Of a DNA stretch of 64,000 nucleotides, positions 9,416 through 18,242 are shown in pieces (positions within the stretch are counted from its first letter, which is position 1; every line of letters begins with the position of its first letter). Made by a program: the position numbers and the translations under genes. This stretch comes from Symmachiella macrocystis (GTDB lineage: Bacteria > Planctomycetota > Planctomycetia > Planctomycetales > Planctomycetaceae). Location of the stretch: the NCBI RefSeq assembly GCF_007860075.1, contig NZ_SJPP01000002.1:186001-250000 (forward strand), in the 5' to 3' direction. The notes below the pieces were generated by a model, which was not told the DNA's origin, did no database searches, and was given only the letters and a program-made list of their open reading frames with translations.

Positions 9416-9534
9416 CCGGGAGGGCGAGGCTCCGTCCGGGCCGCGCGCGACCGAGATGCGTCAACAGGCGAAACTAATTCTCTGTTTTACGCTTAATGCA
9501 CCGATGCGGCTCAGCGGGAGCTTCGCCCTCCCGG
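9416..9534. repeat. REP-like inverted repeat between lipA and the aminotransferase gene
   Basis: The left arm 9416-9433 and the right arm 9517-9534 are inverted copies matching at 17 of 18 bases (core GGGAGGGCGARGCTCC). They lie in the intergenic space between two convergent genes, and the right arm runs into the last codons of the aminotransferase gene. A related stretch upstream (9379-9398, CGCTCCCGTTGGTCGCTGC-like) recurs with small changes at about 45028-45047. This pattern fits a dispersed palindromic element. Confidence 0.6.
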
Positions 9535-10710
9535 AGACTTGAACTGTTCAGAGTGCGTTTTTAGGGCGGAGGCGTGTTCTTTCACTTTGTGAACCGCTCG
9601 GGCGATTTCTTTGATGTCTGTTGTTGTGCCTAACAGCACGGGATGATGCAGCGTTAGCATGCGGTTGTGTGCGGCATTGGCGGTTTGTAGATCACCGACG
9701 GCGCGGTAGCGGCGGGCGCTGTGGATTTTGTGTAAGGCTTCGAAACCGGGATCGAGCGCGATACCCTCGGCGCGCATCGCTTGCGAGAACCTCTCTCGTG
9801 AGAGCCCGTCGAACTTTTCGGGATCATACCAAAACCCCAGCTTGTAATATCCCGGCTCGCAATCAGCGACTGTGTTTTGCAGCGGCACAAGCCCCGGGAC
9901 ATCTTGCAGCAGTTGACACAAGGCCTCGACATTGGCGGCCCGCGCGGCATTCGCGGTATCGAGATGTTCCAGTTGTGGGATCAGCGCCGCCGCCTGCAGT
10001 TCCGACAACGGATAGGCGAGATTTCCGCGCTGGTTGTACAACGTGATCCGCTGCACAATATCGGACCGGTCGGTCACCAGTGCTCCCCCGCGTCCGGCTG
10101 TTAAGGTTTTGCTACCGCCGAAGCTGAAGACGCCGACGTCCCCCCAACTTCCCGCCCAGCCTCCTTCGATTCGCGCACCGGGCATTTGGCAGGCATCTTC
10201 GATCACGCCGATGTCGTGCGCACGGGCAAACTCCATCACCGCTCGCATCGGGACCATACCGCCATGCAGGTGCGACACGATGATCGCCTTGGTCGCGTCG
10301 CTAATTGCGGCGGACAATATCGCGGGGTCCAGATTTCCGCTGAGAGGATCAACATCGACCAAGACCGGTGTGGCCCCCACGATCAACACATCTTGATAGC
10401 TGCCCTTAAAATCATACGCTGCCAGAATCACCTGATCACCGGCTCCCACCTTGAGACCACGAAGCGCTAATTCGATAGCTGCGGTTCCGCTACAGGTGAG
10501 CACCGCATGATCTCGTTGTTGATAGTCGGACAACTGCTTCGATAACTTTGCCACGTGCGGACCGTGGTACTTGCCCCAGGAACCATCCTCAACGGAACCG
10601 ATGATGGCCTCAGCAACGCCGGGGATATCCGTCGGCCATAACGGCGGTCCTTGTGGGCGAACGGGCGTGCCACCCAATAATGCGGGCTGATCGGGATTGT
10701 CAGAATTCAT
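9511..10710 (-). CDS. DegT/DnrJ/EryC1/StrS-family aminotransferase
   Basis: This is a 399-residue PLP-dependent protein. I chose the ATG at 10710 (MNSDNPDQPALLGGTPVR) because the ALLGG-x-PVR opening is typical of the family, while the longer frame to 10782 adds unrelated residues. The PLP Lys lies in FSFGGSKTLTAGRGG, the usual FxFxxxKxLTxGEGG site. EDACQMPGA and the HLHGG region also fit. These enzymes aminate keto-sugars or other carbonyl substrates in polysaccharide, lipid A or secondary-metabolite synthesis. No sugar-nucleotide genes are adjacent, so the substrate cannot be inferred. It is divergent from the COG0523 GTPase gene. Confidence 0.88.
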   Translation of the reverse strand: MNSDNPDQPALLGGTPVRPQGPPLWPTDIPGVAEAIIGSVEDGSWGKYHGPHVAKLSKQLSDYQQRDHAVLTCSGTAAIELALRGLKVGAGDQVILAAYDFKGSYQDVLIVGATPVLVDVDPLSGNLDPAILSAAISDATKAIIVSHLHGGMVPMRAVMEFARAHDIGVIEDACQMPGARIEGGWAGSWGDVGVFSFGGSKTLTAGRGGALVTDRSDIVQRITLYNQRGNLAYPLSELQAAALIPQLEHLDTANAARAANVEALCQLLQDVPGLVPLQNTVADCEPGYYKLGFWYDPEKFDGLSRERFSQAMRAEGIALDPGFEALHKIHSARRYRAVGDLQTANAAHNRMLTLHHPVLLGTTTDIKEIARAVHKVKEHASALKTHSEQFKSPGGRSSR

Positions 10711-10845
10711 AGGACATCCGTTGTGAGGATTGGTTCGAGAGCGGTAACTCTCTAAAATGGTCATTGATCCGGACCTTGTCAATTCGCCTCAACTGGAAAC
10801 AGACGTTTGAGGCCGCGTTTTAAACTCCTTGAAGAGCATATTGCC

Positions 10846-11952
10846 ATGTCACACCAAATTCGATTCATCATGGTCGGCGGATTTCTGGGCGCTGGAAAAA
10901 CCACCACGCTCGGTCGCTTGGCAAAGCATTACATGGATCAAGGCAAAACGGTCGGCATTGTGACCAATGATCAAGCCACGGATCTGGTCGACACGAATAC
11001 GCTTCGCTCCCAAGGCTATTCCGTTGGTGAAGTCGCCGGAGCCTGCTTTTGCTGTAACTTCGACGAGTTGATGGGAACCATTGAGCGGTTGGGCACCGAA
11101 GAGGTCCCGGACGTGATCTTGGCGGAACCGGTCGGGAGTTGTACCGATCTGGTGGCGACGGTGATTCAGCCAATCAAACGGATCTACGAGGCCCAGTTCA
11201 GCATCGCCCCTTATGCGGTGATCCTCAAACCGAGCCACGGCCGTCGGATTTTGCGAAACGAACAACGCGCCGGGTTTTCTCCGAAAGCGGCTTATATTTT
11301 GAAGAAGCAACTCGAAGAAGCGGACGCGATTATTGTTAATCGGATCGACGAACTGTCCGACGATGCGGTGAATGAGTTGGCGGAGTTGGTTTCGACGCAC
11401 CATCCCGGGATCCCCTTGCTGCGTCTGTCGGCCAAGACTGGCGATGGTTTCGATGGCTTGGTTCAGTTTTTGGAACAAGACGGCGATTTTGGCCGCCGGG
11501 TCTTGGACATCGACTACGACATTTATGCCGATGGCGAAGCGGAACTTGGCTGGCTGAATAGCAGTCTGCGGATGACTTCGGAAACGGAGTTTTCGTTGGA
11601 CGAAGTGTTGCTGGACATTGTTAACTCCCTGCGCGATTCACTGGCCGACGCTGAAGCAGAGACCGCCCACCTTAAAACCATCGGCCTGTGGGAAGGTTTC
11701 TTTGGAGTCGCCAACTTGATCAGTAGTGAAGACCAGCCAGAGTTGTCATTGCCGTCGAACTGCCAAGTCAAGGAGGTCGATTTGATCGTCAATGCCCGTG
11801 TCGCCTGCGATCCGGTCATCTTGGAAGAGCATGTGAAACAGGCGGTCGCCGATGTTTGTCAGCGGCATGCGACGACGGCTGAATTTCGTCAAACACAAAG
11901 CTTCCGCCCCGGCCGTCCGGTCCCCACGCATCGTTACGATTCGGGTGAGTAA
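10846..11952 (+). CDS. CobW/COG0523-family GTPase (putative metallochaperone)
   Basis: This 368-residue protein starts at ATG 10846. Walker A is [11 protein letters not shown], the metal-binding CxCC signature of this family is in [11 protein letters not shown], and G4 reads NRID rather than NKxD. COG0523 proteins use GTP to deliver Zn, Co or Fe to client enzymes. The C-terminal half lacks the standard CobW_C signature by eye and is richer in acidic helices, so the client may be unusual. No Zur-like site was recognised. Two tandem membrane-protein genes follow 144 nt downstream on the same strand. Confidence 0.85.
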   Translation: MSHQIRFIMVGGFLGAGKTTTLGRLAKHYMDQGKTVGIVTNDQATDLVDTNTLRSQGYSVGEVAGACFCCNFDELMGTIERLGTEEVPDVILAEPVGSCTDLVATVIQPIKRIYEAQFSIAPYAVILKPSHGRRILRNEQRAGFSPKAAYILKKQLEEADAIIVNRIDELSDDAVNELAELVSTHHPGIPLLRLSAKTGDGFDGLVQFLEQDGDFGRRVLDIDYDIYADGEAELGWLNSSLRMTSETEFSLDEVLLDIVNSLRDSLADAEAETAHLKTIGLWEGFFGVANLISSEDQPELSLPSNCQVKEVDLIVNARVACDPVILEEHVKQAVADVCQRHATTAEFRQTQSFRPGRPVPTHRYDSGE

Positions 11953-12096
11953 AGGCGATATCCAATACCTGGCGCCGATTCGTCGCCATTTTTTGGTTAA
12001 GCAGGCGGTTTCTCCACGGTTGGTTAGGCAGGACACAACGTCCACCGATGCTTCGGCAATCGAATCAACGTCAACCACTTGTTGGGGGAATCGCTC

Positions 12097-12522
12097 ATGA
12101 CGACCATGGTATGGACTTACGCGGCGTATTTGGCAGTCTGTGGTGGCATTACGATCTGGGTGGCCCACACGCTGCGAAAAAATGGGACCGTCTATGTCAC
12201 TGATGGAAGAAATCACCGCTCCGAATTGGCCGATGCGATCAGCCATTTGCTGACCGTTGGATTCTATCTGATCAATTTCGGTTTCATCTGTTTGGCGCTC
12301 AAACATGGTGCGCAGGTCACCGATCCTCAATCCGCTATTGAATTGTTGAGCACGAAAATCGGCGGCGTCTTGTTGGCCTTGGGATGTATGCATTTCATCA
12401 TCCTGATCGTCTTCGCCGGCATCCGCAAAAACAATCGGCCTGGCACAGAACCAATTTTCGAAAATCGCTATGGCGAACCACTCAGCAACCCAACTGCGGT
12501 ACGCCATGAACAACCGAGTTGA
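12097..12522 (+). CDS. Small three-helix membrane protein, first of a tandem paralogous pair
   Basis: This 141-residue protein begins at ATG 12097, with GGGGGAA upstream as a ribosome binding site. Three hydrophobic segments are visible: near the N-terminus (WTYAAYLAVCGGITIWVAH), in the middle (LTVGFYLINFGFICLAL) and near the C-terminus (VLLALGCMHFIILIVFAGI). Between them are HTLRKNG, the ADAxxHLL motif and a SAIELLSTK segment, all echoed in the next gene. The function is unknown. The conserved His residues near the membrane faces are notable. It probably forms an operon with the next gene. Confidence 0.7.
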   Translation: MTTMVWTYAAYLAVCGGITIWVAHTLRKNGTVYVTDGRNHRSELADAISHLLTVGFYLINFGFICLALKHGAQVTDPQSAIELLSTKIGGVLLALGCMHFIILIVFAGIRKNNRPGTEPIFENRYGEPLSNPTAVRHEQPS

Positions 12523-12611
12523 TGAAGGAACACTCAACCCCGGCGTCGCGCCGCCGGGGCTTTCGGGCAATTTTCGCGTTTCACCAAGAAATGCCCCAGG
12601 GGAGACTCGAC

Positions 12612-13022
12612 ATGATTATGATTTGGAGCCACGTTTGCTATTTGACGTTTAGCATCTTGATCACGGTCCTCGTCGGACGAACGCTGCACAAACATGGCCG
12701 GCTATTTTTGATCGACATCTTTGCCGGCAACATCAGCACCGCCGATGCGGTGAATCATCTGTTGCTCGTAGGGTATTATTTAACAAACATCGCGCTGGTG
12801 AGCCTGGGCATCCGTTACGGTGGTGAGGCGGACACGCCGCAATCATTTGTCGAGTTGTTGAGCTACAAAGTCGGGTGGGTGATGGTGATATTAGGGGGGA
12901 TGCATTTCTTCAATCTCATCGTCCTATTCTCCATCCGCTGGCCCGACAAAGCGACTGCCACGCTGGAATCATTGGCTTGCGGAGTGGAAACCCCAGCGAA
13001 TTGCCGCCCGCAAGGCTCCTAA
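12612..13022 (+). CDS. Small three-helix membrane protein, second of the tandem pair
   Basis: This 136-residue protein starts at ATG 12612 (MIMIWSHVCYLTF), chosen over an upstream in-frame ATG because GGGGAGA precedes it and because the alignment with its neighbour begins here. It repeats the neighbour's layout: a first helix ending in GRTLHKHGRL, then ADAVNHLLLVGYYLTNI, then SFVELLSYKVGWVMVILGGMHFFNLIVLFSIR. Shared positions include HxLxKxG, ADAxxHLL, ELLSxK and GxMHF. It arose from a tandem duplication and no known domain is evident. Confidence 0.7.
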   Translation: MIMIWSHVCYLTFSILITVLVGRTLHKHGRLFLIDIFAGNISTADAVNHLLLVGYYLTNIALVSLGIRYGGEADTPQSFVELLSYKVGWVMVILGGMHFFNLIVLFSIRWPDKATATLESLACGVETPANCRPQGS

Positions 13023-13459
13023 GGAGCTGCTGTCTGCTTGCTGGCACAGGAAGAAAAAAGAGCTAACTGTTTGTTCAGCATACGTTGGGTGTCGCAGCCT
13101 CGGGACACTCAATAGGTGTCGTAATTCCCTTCTGAACAAGGGGAGGACACGCTCTTTTGCAAACTTTACAACCCGAGCTTGACAACCGTCAAAGATCGGA
13201 TAGATTACCCCTCCTACCGCTTGAGCGGCTTATGGGATGCGCGCGGTGAACGCTTCGTAGCATCCCCCCACCAACCTGCCGTACTTCCGCCAAGCTTCCC
13301 ACCGACCTTGATTCCACCCCCTTGACGTTGCAGCTACCGCTATGGATCGACTTGCGCCGTTTTTGCGTGGGAGGCTTGGCGTTTCTTCTTGCGAATGACC
13401 CGGCCACCATTGTGCGCCGGACAATTGTAATGGCAACTTTTTAGTCAAGGAGGGGTAAA
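13023..13459 (+). promoter_or_regulatory. csrA upstream region with candidate promoter and 254-nt leader
   Basis: A sigma-70-like promoter is visible: TTGACA at 13179-13184, a 16-nt spacer, and TAGATT at 13201-13206. It would give a leader of about 250 nt before csrA. Within the leader are A(N)GGA motifs at 13342-13346 and 13447-13451. The second overlaps the strong Shine-Dalgarno AAGGAGGGG. CsrA proteins bind such GGA sites, so autoregulation is plausible. Promoter use is not proven. Confidence 0.45.
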
Positions 13460-13690
13460 ATGCTTGTACTATCGCGGAAAAAGAATGAGAGCATCGTCAT
13501 CAACGGTTGCATCCGTGTGACGGTCGTCGACACAGGAAACAACACGGTCAGGATAGGAATCGATGCGCCGCAGGACGTCGAGATTCTGCGAAGCGAATTG
13601 CTGACGACAAAGAACGTCGCCCCACAGAAACCGTTAGCGGCCACATCGGTCGTCACAAACCTCGAGGGCCTGTGCGATTTTGCAATTTAA
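13460..13690 (+). CDS. csrA: Carbon storage regulator CsrA
   Basis: This 76-residue RNA-binding protein opens with the CsrA signature MLVLSRKKNESIVI, followed by IRVTVVDTGNNTVRIGIDAP and the EILRSEL segment that carries the RNA-contacting region. CsrA homodimers bind GGA-containing mRNA leaders and control translation and stability. The ribosome binding site AAGGAGGGG sits 5 nt before the ATG. The last ~15 residues are a non-conserved tail. Its stop codon overlaps that of the convergent FAD-oxidoreductase gene through a shared TTAA at 13687-13690. Confidence 0.93.
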   Translation: MLVLSRKKNESIVINGCIRVTVVDTGNNTVRIGIDAPQDVEILRSELLTTKNVAPQKPLAATSVVTNLEGLCDFAI

Positions 13691-16557
13691 TCGGCTGACG
13701 ATTTTTCCGAAGATGTCGTTACCGACATCATCGTAACGGCGTTCAGACAGGTATTGAGTCTGGGATTTTCAGTTCCCATCTCGATCGTCAAACGCCCGTC
13801 GGTGACTTTGGCTGTCACGCTGGCTGTGTGGAATCGCCCGAGAGCCGTATCAACATTGTTCACGGCCGGCATGCCTTCGACGGACAATTGCTGTCCGGGC
13901 TGCGCATGCCCGCTGTCTCCCACTGTAACGCTGACGCGGTAGGTGCCGTTTGGCAGCGCGCATTCCCAAACAGCGGTTTTCCGGGTGAATAAAAACGAAT
14001 CCTTGACCGGATCGGGATGTTGATGTCGGCGGCGATGGTTGGCGGAAATGTCTGTACGCCAGCCGAAACCCCGCTCATCGTCAAACGCAAGCCCAGAATC
14101 ATTGTGATAGCCTGGAACCTGCGCAGCGCCGCGCCCGGTAAAATTAAATCGACGAACAGAAAGTCCATCGACCGCTACACGGTCCGGCAATCCGTTGCCA
14201 GTGTCATCCGCATCCAGTCGATCAGGCAAGCCGTCGTTGTCGCGATCGAACGGCAACGGGTCGTTGAGGTCCTCGACGCCATCTTTGTCCGCATCGTGTC
14301 CCGGCTGCAGATAGTTCGCCGTCGCCTCAAGCGTTCCATCCGGTCGCTCTTGGATCGCCCCCCACAACGCCTGCGCCAATCCAGCGCGGGTTAGCGGTGT
14401 TCCCGGTTCGGTTGAGGAATCCGCAACGGTCCAATTTAGTTTCCCGGCCAGAGAGCGGAGGAACTCCCAGGTTGCGGGCTGCTCCGGATGAAATTTTTTA
14501 TCGCCGGTGATTAGTTTCCAGCGCTGCAGTGATTCGATTGCCGCATAGTCAGCATCGAAGATGTCCACATCGCTGAATGCCGGCCGATCAGTATTAGTAG
14601 AGTAATCGAAATCGGTAAATTGTCCCGTGCTCAAAGCGGCGCGCGCGATTGTCCGAGCCATCTCTCGGCGTGTGACGACGCGGTCCGGCTCAAAGTCCTG
14701 CAGTCCCTGGTCGCCCGGCAAGATCATGCGAATGGCCAATTGGTTCGCGGCGGCGAAATATTCCGCCTCGACTGGTAGGTCGTGATAGGGCCACAGCAGC
14801 ACGCCGGGCGGGTTTTGTCCTGTTTTCGGGTCGCTGGAGGGGGAAACGAGTTGTGTTTGCAATTCGCGAATGCGTTTCCAATCGGCAGCGACTTCGCGGG
14901 GGGGAACACCTTCACGTAACGCCATCGCAGCTAAGGCACCGGTCGCTTGTCCGGCCAGCATGCCATGCCCATGCAACCGTACGGCAGAACTGACGATGCT
15001 GGTGTACCCCAGGTTTTTTCCTGCTACCAACAATCCGCCCATTTCTTTGGGGACAAGACTCCGTAGCGGAAACCCACTACGGTCGGTGTGCGTGCCCCAA
15101 TTGCGGTAACTGGAATGAATGTGCGCCCACGGTCCGCTGGGATCGTCGTTTAAGAAAATTCGCTTTGTCGGATGAAAGTCGATGTTGAACTGAAAACCGA
15201 AGAGATTGTCGGGCACCATCACGGTCGCCCAGGATTGCTTGCCGTCAATATCACGAATGTCCTGTTCGCGGAGCACATAGAGCGCATCCAATCGCAATCC
15301 TTCGCGGACGTACGGCTTTAAGGGCATTTTGTCCGGCGTCCCGAATTCGTCGGTCAATGCCATATCACGAAAGCTAACCGCCTGTGACGGGTCTTTTTCA
15401 TGGACCGTGGTTTGCAGGTGGTACAACATGCCCAGCGCGTGCAATTTGGCATCCGCAAAGACCAATCGCCGCTGCGCGGGGGTCATGTCGACGAGGTTTT
15501 TCTCCGAGGCCCCCGGTTCGGTCGCTTCCAATTGATCGCGCAGATAGGCGGGAAAGTTATAGGTCGGATAATCCTGCAGCGGCCAATTCACCAGAATGGA
15601 TTCGCTGCCAGCTTGAAGCTCATTGTGTCGGCGATCAACTAAGCGGCGGTGTGTATAGACTGACGGCTGTTCTCCATACGGGCCGTTCGCCATCGTGCTC
15701 TCCTTCCAGGCCGGAACACGTGGCGACATAGTCCCCCGCGGCCAACCAAGCCTCCCAAACTCTTCCTTGGTCGCTAAGGTCGTACCGTAGTAACGGCGCT
15801 CATCGTAATGCGCGGGCTGCGGGATTACTGTCGGAGCGTCCGTTTCTCGGAGGATCATGCAGTAAGTGATTGGATTGAGTTCGTTGGGGCGGACGGCGGT
15901 CTGATTTTCCGGCGCGCCTGGCTCGTCAAAAGCCGATTTCAAATCCGGTCCGCGCATGTATGCCGCACCACTGAGCCGGACCACGTCCCCCCAGTCAGAG
16001 GCATCGACGGTTAATTTCGCCTGAACGGTGAGAGACGGCTGGCCCGGTTGCGTGGAGACAAATTCAACACCCGTCACGGCTCCGTCGGAGACGCTGACCT
16101 GCTGCGGTTCATAATTGCCGAATATCTCCAGCGGACCGCCGCTTGATTTCAAATACGGTGCAACGAGCTCCCGAAATAATCGCTCCGTGTCCCGCGGCTC
16201 ACAGGTCGTCCAAGAACAAAAGCCGTTTCCTGGTCGCGGCAAGCCGTACTTTTGTTGCATGTCGGCTTCGATGGCATTCATGATTTCTAAAAACAATCCG
16301 CTACGGGGGAACGGTTCTCGCTTCCCTTTGTAGATTGTCCATTCATCGACTGCTCCCAAACCCTCGGCAGTGAATTGCCCTCCCAGCCAGTCAATGTCAT
16401 TCACCAACACAATCCGCCGCACCCCCAACCGCGCCGCCTGCACGGCCACGGCGACGGCTGATTCGGAACCACCCACGACGAGCAGATCGGTTTCCACAGT
16501 TTGCGGCGCTGCTGCGGGGGCGAGAAGGATTGCCGTGAGGAGGATTGAGGTGTGCAT
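13687..16557 (-). CDS. Secreted FAD-dependent oxidoreductase with SLH-like and calcium-repeat C-terminus
   Basis: I chose the ATG at 16557, which gives a signal peptide (MHTSILLTAILLAPAAAPQT) and 956 residues. A Rossmann FAD motif follows directly (DLLVVGGSESAVAVAVQAARLG), then WLGGQFTAEG and, near residue 530, LLVAGKNLGYTS and HGHGMLAGQATGALAAM, typical of the FAD-dependent oxidoreductase family common in planctomycetes. After about residue 620 the protein changes. It has a segment resembling S-layer homology repeats (VTRREMARTIARAAL, then AFSDVDIFDADYAAIESLQRWKLI). It then has thrombospondin-type-3-like Asp-rich repeats (DADKDGVEDLND, DRDNDGLPDRLDADDTGNGLPD) and a C-terminal beta-sandwich resembling malectin-like modules. 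The substrate is unknown. The domain mix suggests it is held at the cell surface. Confidence 0.8.
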   Translation of the reverse strand: MHTSILLTAILLAPAAAPQTVETDLLVVGGSESAVAVAVQAARLGVRRIVLVNDIDWLGGQFTAEGLGAVDEWTIYKGKREPFPRSGLFLEIMNAIEADMQQKYGLPRPGNGFCSWTTCEPRDTERLFRELVAPYLKSSGGPLEIFGNYEPQQVSVSDGAVTGVEFVSTQPGQPSLTVQAKLTVDASDWGDVVRLSGAAYMRGPDLKSAFDEPGAPENQTAVRPNELNPITYCMILRETDAPTVIPQPAHYDERRYYGTTLATKEEFGRLGWPRGTMSPRVPAWKESTMANGPYGEQPSVYTHRRLVDRRHNELQAGSESILVNWPLQDYPTYNFPAYLRDQLEATEPGASEKNLVDMTPAQRRLVFADAKLHALGMLYHLQTTVHEKDPSQAVSFRDMALTDEFGTPDKMPLKPYVREGLRLDALYVLREQDIRDIDGKQSWATVMVPDNLFGFQFNIDFHPTKRIFLNDDPSGPWAHIHSSYRNWGTHTDRSGFPLRSLVPKEMGGLLVAGKNLGYTSIVSSAVRLHGHGMLAGQATGALAAMALREGVPPREVAADWKRIRELQTQLVSPSSDPKTGQNPPGVLLWPYHDLPVEAEYFAAANQLAIRMILPGDQGLQDFEPDRVVTRREMARTIARAALSTGQFTDFDYSTNTDRPAFSDVDIFDADYAAIESLQRWKLITGDKKFHPEQPATWEFLRSLAGKLNWTVADSSTEPGTPLTRAGLAQALWGAIQERPDGTLEATANYLQPGHDADKDGVEDLNDPLPFDRDNDGLPDRLDADDTGNGLPDRVAVDGLSVRRFNFTGRGAAQVPGYHNDSGLAFDDERGFGWRTDISANHRRRHQHPDPVKDSFLFTRKTAVWECALPNGTYRVSVTVGDSGHAQPGQQLSVEGMPAVNNVDTALGRFHTASVTAKVTDGRLTIEMGTENPRLNTCLNAVTMMSVTTSSEKSSAD

Positions 16558-16612
16558 GTGTAGGATTTCCAAATGAGTCGTTATTGAGGACTGTTCATGT
16601 CGGAAGCTAGTT

Positions 16613-17209
16613 TTATCGAACTTCACCGGCTTGCAGTCCGGCCCCGTTACGCAGGTTGCTGACGAACTTGCGCGGATTTTTCACACCGTTCATGAACATC
16701 TGGTTTAGATAAATTGTTTGACCGGTGATATCGACGATCGTGACATCCCAAAACGAATCACTCAGACTTTCGGTTAGCAAATCGTCGCGTGCCTCTGCGT
16801 CTTCGGAGCGTGTCAAAGTCTGCAGAGGGCCGTAGCCAACAGCGTTGCTGCGGCCGGCCTGGATGTTAATGATATCGTGCCAGACAATTTCGACCAACGC
16901 ACGGCCTTTCGTGTATCGCAGTCCCCCTTTGTGGAATTCCAAGCGCTGTCGATAATTGATGACGGAATAGAGAATCGTCCCGATCAATAACAACAGTGCG
17001 AGTGCGATCGCAATTCCGGTAACGAGTGTGTTGTTCACCAGAAATGCCGCGAAGGCCACACACAGCACGCCAATAATGAATCCCAATCCGATCACCAAAA
17101 AGCAGCTGCCGACCGCTGGGCGATAGACCTTGAGTAATTTCCCCAGCGGATCCTGTTCCGCAGAGGCCTCACGTTTCGATTTGGCGACGGGCCGACGCTT
17201 GCGGGCCAT
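16613..17209 (-). CDS. Membrane protein with a PH-like cytoplasmic domain
   Basis: This 198-residue protein starts at ATG 17209 with a Lys/Arg-rich N-terminus (MARKRRPVAKSKR). Two adjacent transmembrane helices follow at about residues 33-58 and 62-85. The remainder (QRLEFHKGGLRYTKGRALVEIVWHDIINIQ and on) looks like the beta-rich bacterial PH domain seen after paired helices in YdbS/DUF304-type proteins. No function is known. It lies 55 nt upstream of the FAD-oxidoreductase gene on the same strand and may share a transcript. Confidence 0.65.
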   Translation of the reverse strand: MARKRRPVAKSKREASAEQDPLGKLLKVYRPAVGSCFLVIGLGFIIGVLCVAFAAFLVNNTLVTGIAIALALLLLIGTILYSVINYRQRLEFHKGGLRYTKGRALVEIVWHDIINIQAGRSNAVGYGPLQTLTRSEDAEARDDLLTESLSDSFWDVTIVDITGQTIYLNQMFMNGVKNPRKFVSNLRNGAGLQAGEVR

Positions 17210-17293
17210 GTGAAAATATCCTGAGCGAGCGAAGGTTCGTGATTTGACGAGATGGATGGGACGGCAATTTATCCTACAGAAAACTTGCGGCCC

Positions 17294-17896
17294 TCACCAC
17301 CACCCAAACCCCGGCGTCCCTTCGGGGATGTCGTACATCCAACCGCCGGTGACAACTTTCCAGATCCCCGTCGGCGGGGGTGCGGCGAAGCGCAGCAGAA
17401 CGTAACTGGTAAAGAGCGACAGCGTGACCTTCGCAATCAGTCGTCCGCGCTGTGGCCATTTCCACAAACAGATCGCTGCCATTAACCACATCGCCAGGAC
17501 GATCAGGTCCAGGTACTCCAGAATCTCCCATTTGATCGCCCAGTCATTGAGCGGCCAAAGCGGTTTGACGGCGAACCAGTACAGGCAATCGGTGACCGCA
17601 TGCGCCGTGGCGGCGAGCATGCACCAGAAAAATAGATACGTCCAAGGACTCAGTCCAAGCAGCCAACGTCCTAAGCTAGAAACAATGGCGGCGAGCAGGG
17701 CCAGGACGAATACATTATGCCCCAGGGCATGGTGCAGCGTCCAAAAATGCTCATCCCCAAACAGTTTGGCAACGGTATCCGCATCCGGAGAAATCCCCGC
17801 CAATGCCACAACCAACGTGCCCCGCCAACCGAACCGCTGTTGCACCCCAAATTGCGCTAGCATCACGGAACAGATCGCATGTTCGGGGAGAGTCAT
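17294..17896 (-). CDS. YdjM/DUF457-type membrane-bound metal-dependent hydrolase
   Basis: This 200-residue polytopic protein has the hallmarks of the YdjM-like family: PEHAI at the N-terminus, ISPDADT, HHALGHN and THAVTD-like (AHAVTDCLYW) motifs that supply His and Asp ligands at the membrane face. Four to five hydrophobic helices are visible. Members are annotated as inner-membrane metal-dependent hydrolases, some of them LexA-regulated, but the substrate is not established. I see no LexA box. The start at ATG 17896 has GGGGAGA upstream as a ribosome binding site. Confidence 0.75.
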   Translation of the reverse strand: MTLPEHAICSVMLAQFGVQQRFGWRGTLVVALAGISPDADTVAKLFGDEHFWTLHHALGHNVFVLALLAAIVSSLGRWLLGLSPWTYLFFWCMLAATAHAVTDCLYWFAVKPLWPLNDWAIKWEILEYLDLIVLAMWLMAAICLWKWPQRGRLIAKVTLSLFTSYVLLRFAAPPPTGIWKVVTGGWMYDIPEGTPGFGWW

Positions 17897-18242
17897 TGGG
17901 TGTTTTTTTCACGCGGAAGGATTGAGGACGCGAAATAGGGAGAGGCTGTAGACTTTAGACTGTAGTCTGTAGAAATCAATATGGATCGATTTTTGAGTCA
18001 GTCCACCTAAGCACTTATACGTTCGGATGACATGTTTCCAGTGCAGATTGTTGTCGAATTCATAAGCCTTATCATTCGTAGCGGACTCCACTGTGTTGCG
18101 TTTCTTGGCGTGGATTGCCATGTGCGACGTCAAGAATTCTGTGTTCCATTCGTGTTCCATCTGTGGCTAATATTCATCGTCTACAAGATAGCGACGCAGC
18201 TGCCCCGTGTCCTCCGTGGCTCCGTGGTGAATCTTCTCACAA
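17897..18242. repeat. Intergenic region with short dispersed-repeat sequence
   Basis: There is no gene in these 346 bp. It contains an imperfect palindromic run near 17948-17972 (TAGACTTTAGACTGTAGTCTGTAG) and, near 18140-18236, phrases such as GTGTTCCATCTGTGGCTAAT and CTCCGTGGCTCCGTGGTGAAT. These read like the boilerplate intergenic repeats found in planctomycete genomes. This is from general familiarity, not from a search. Confidence 0.4.
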
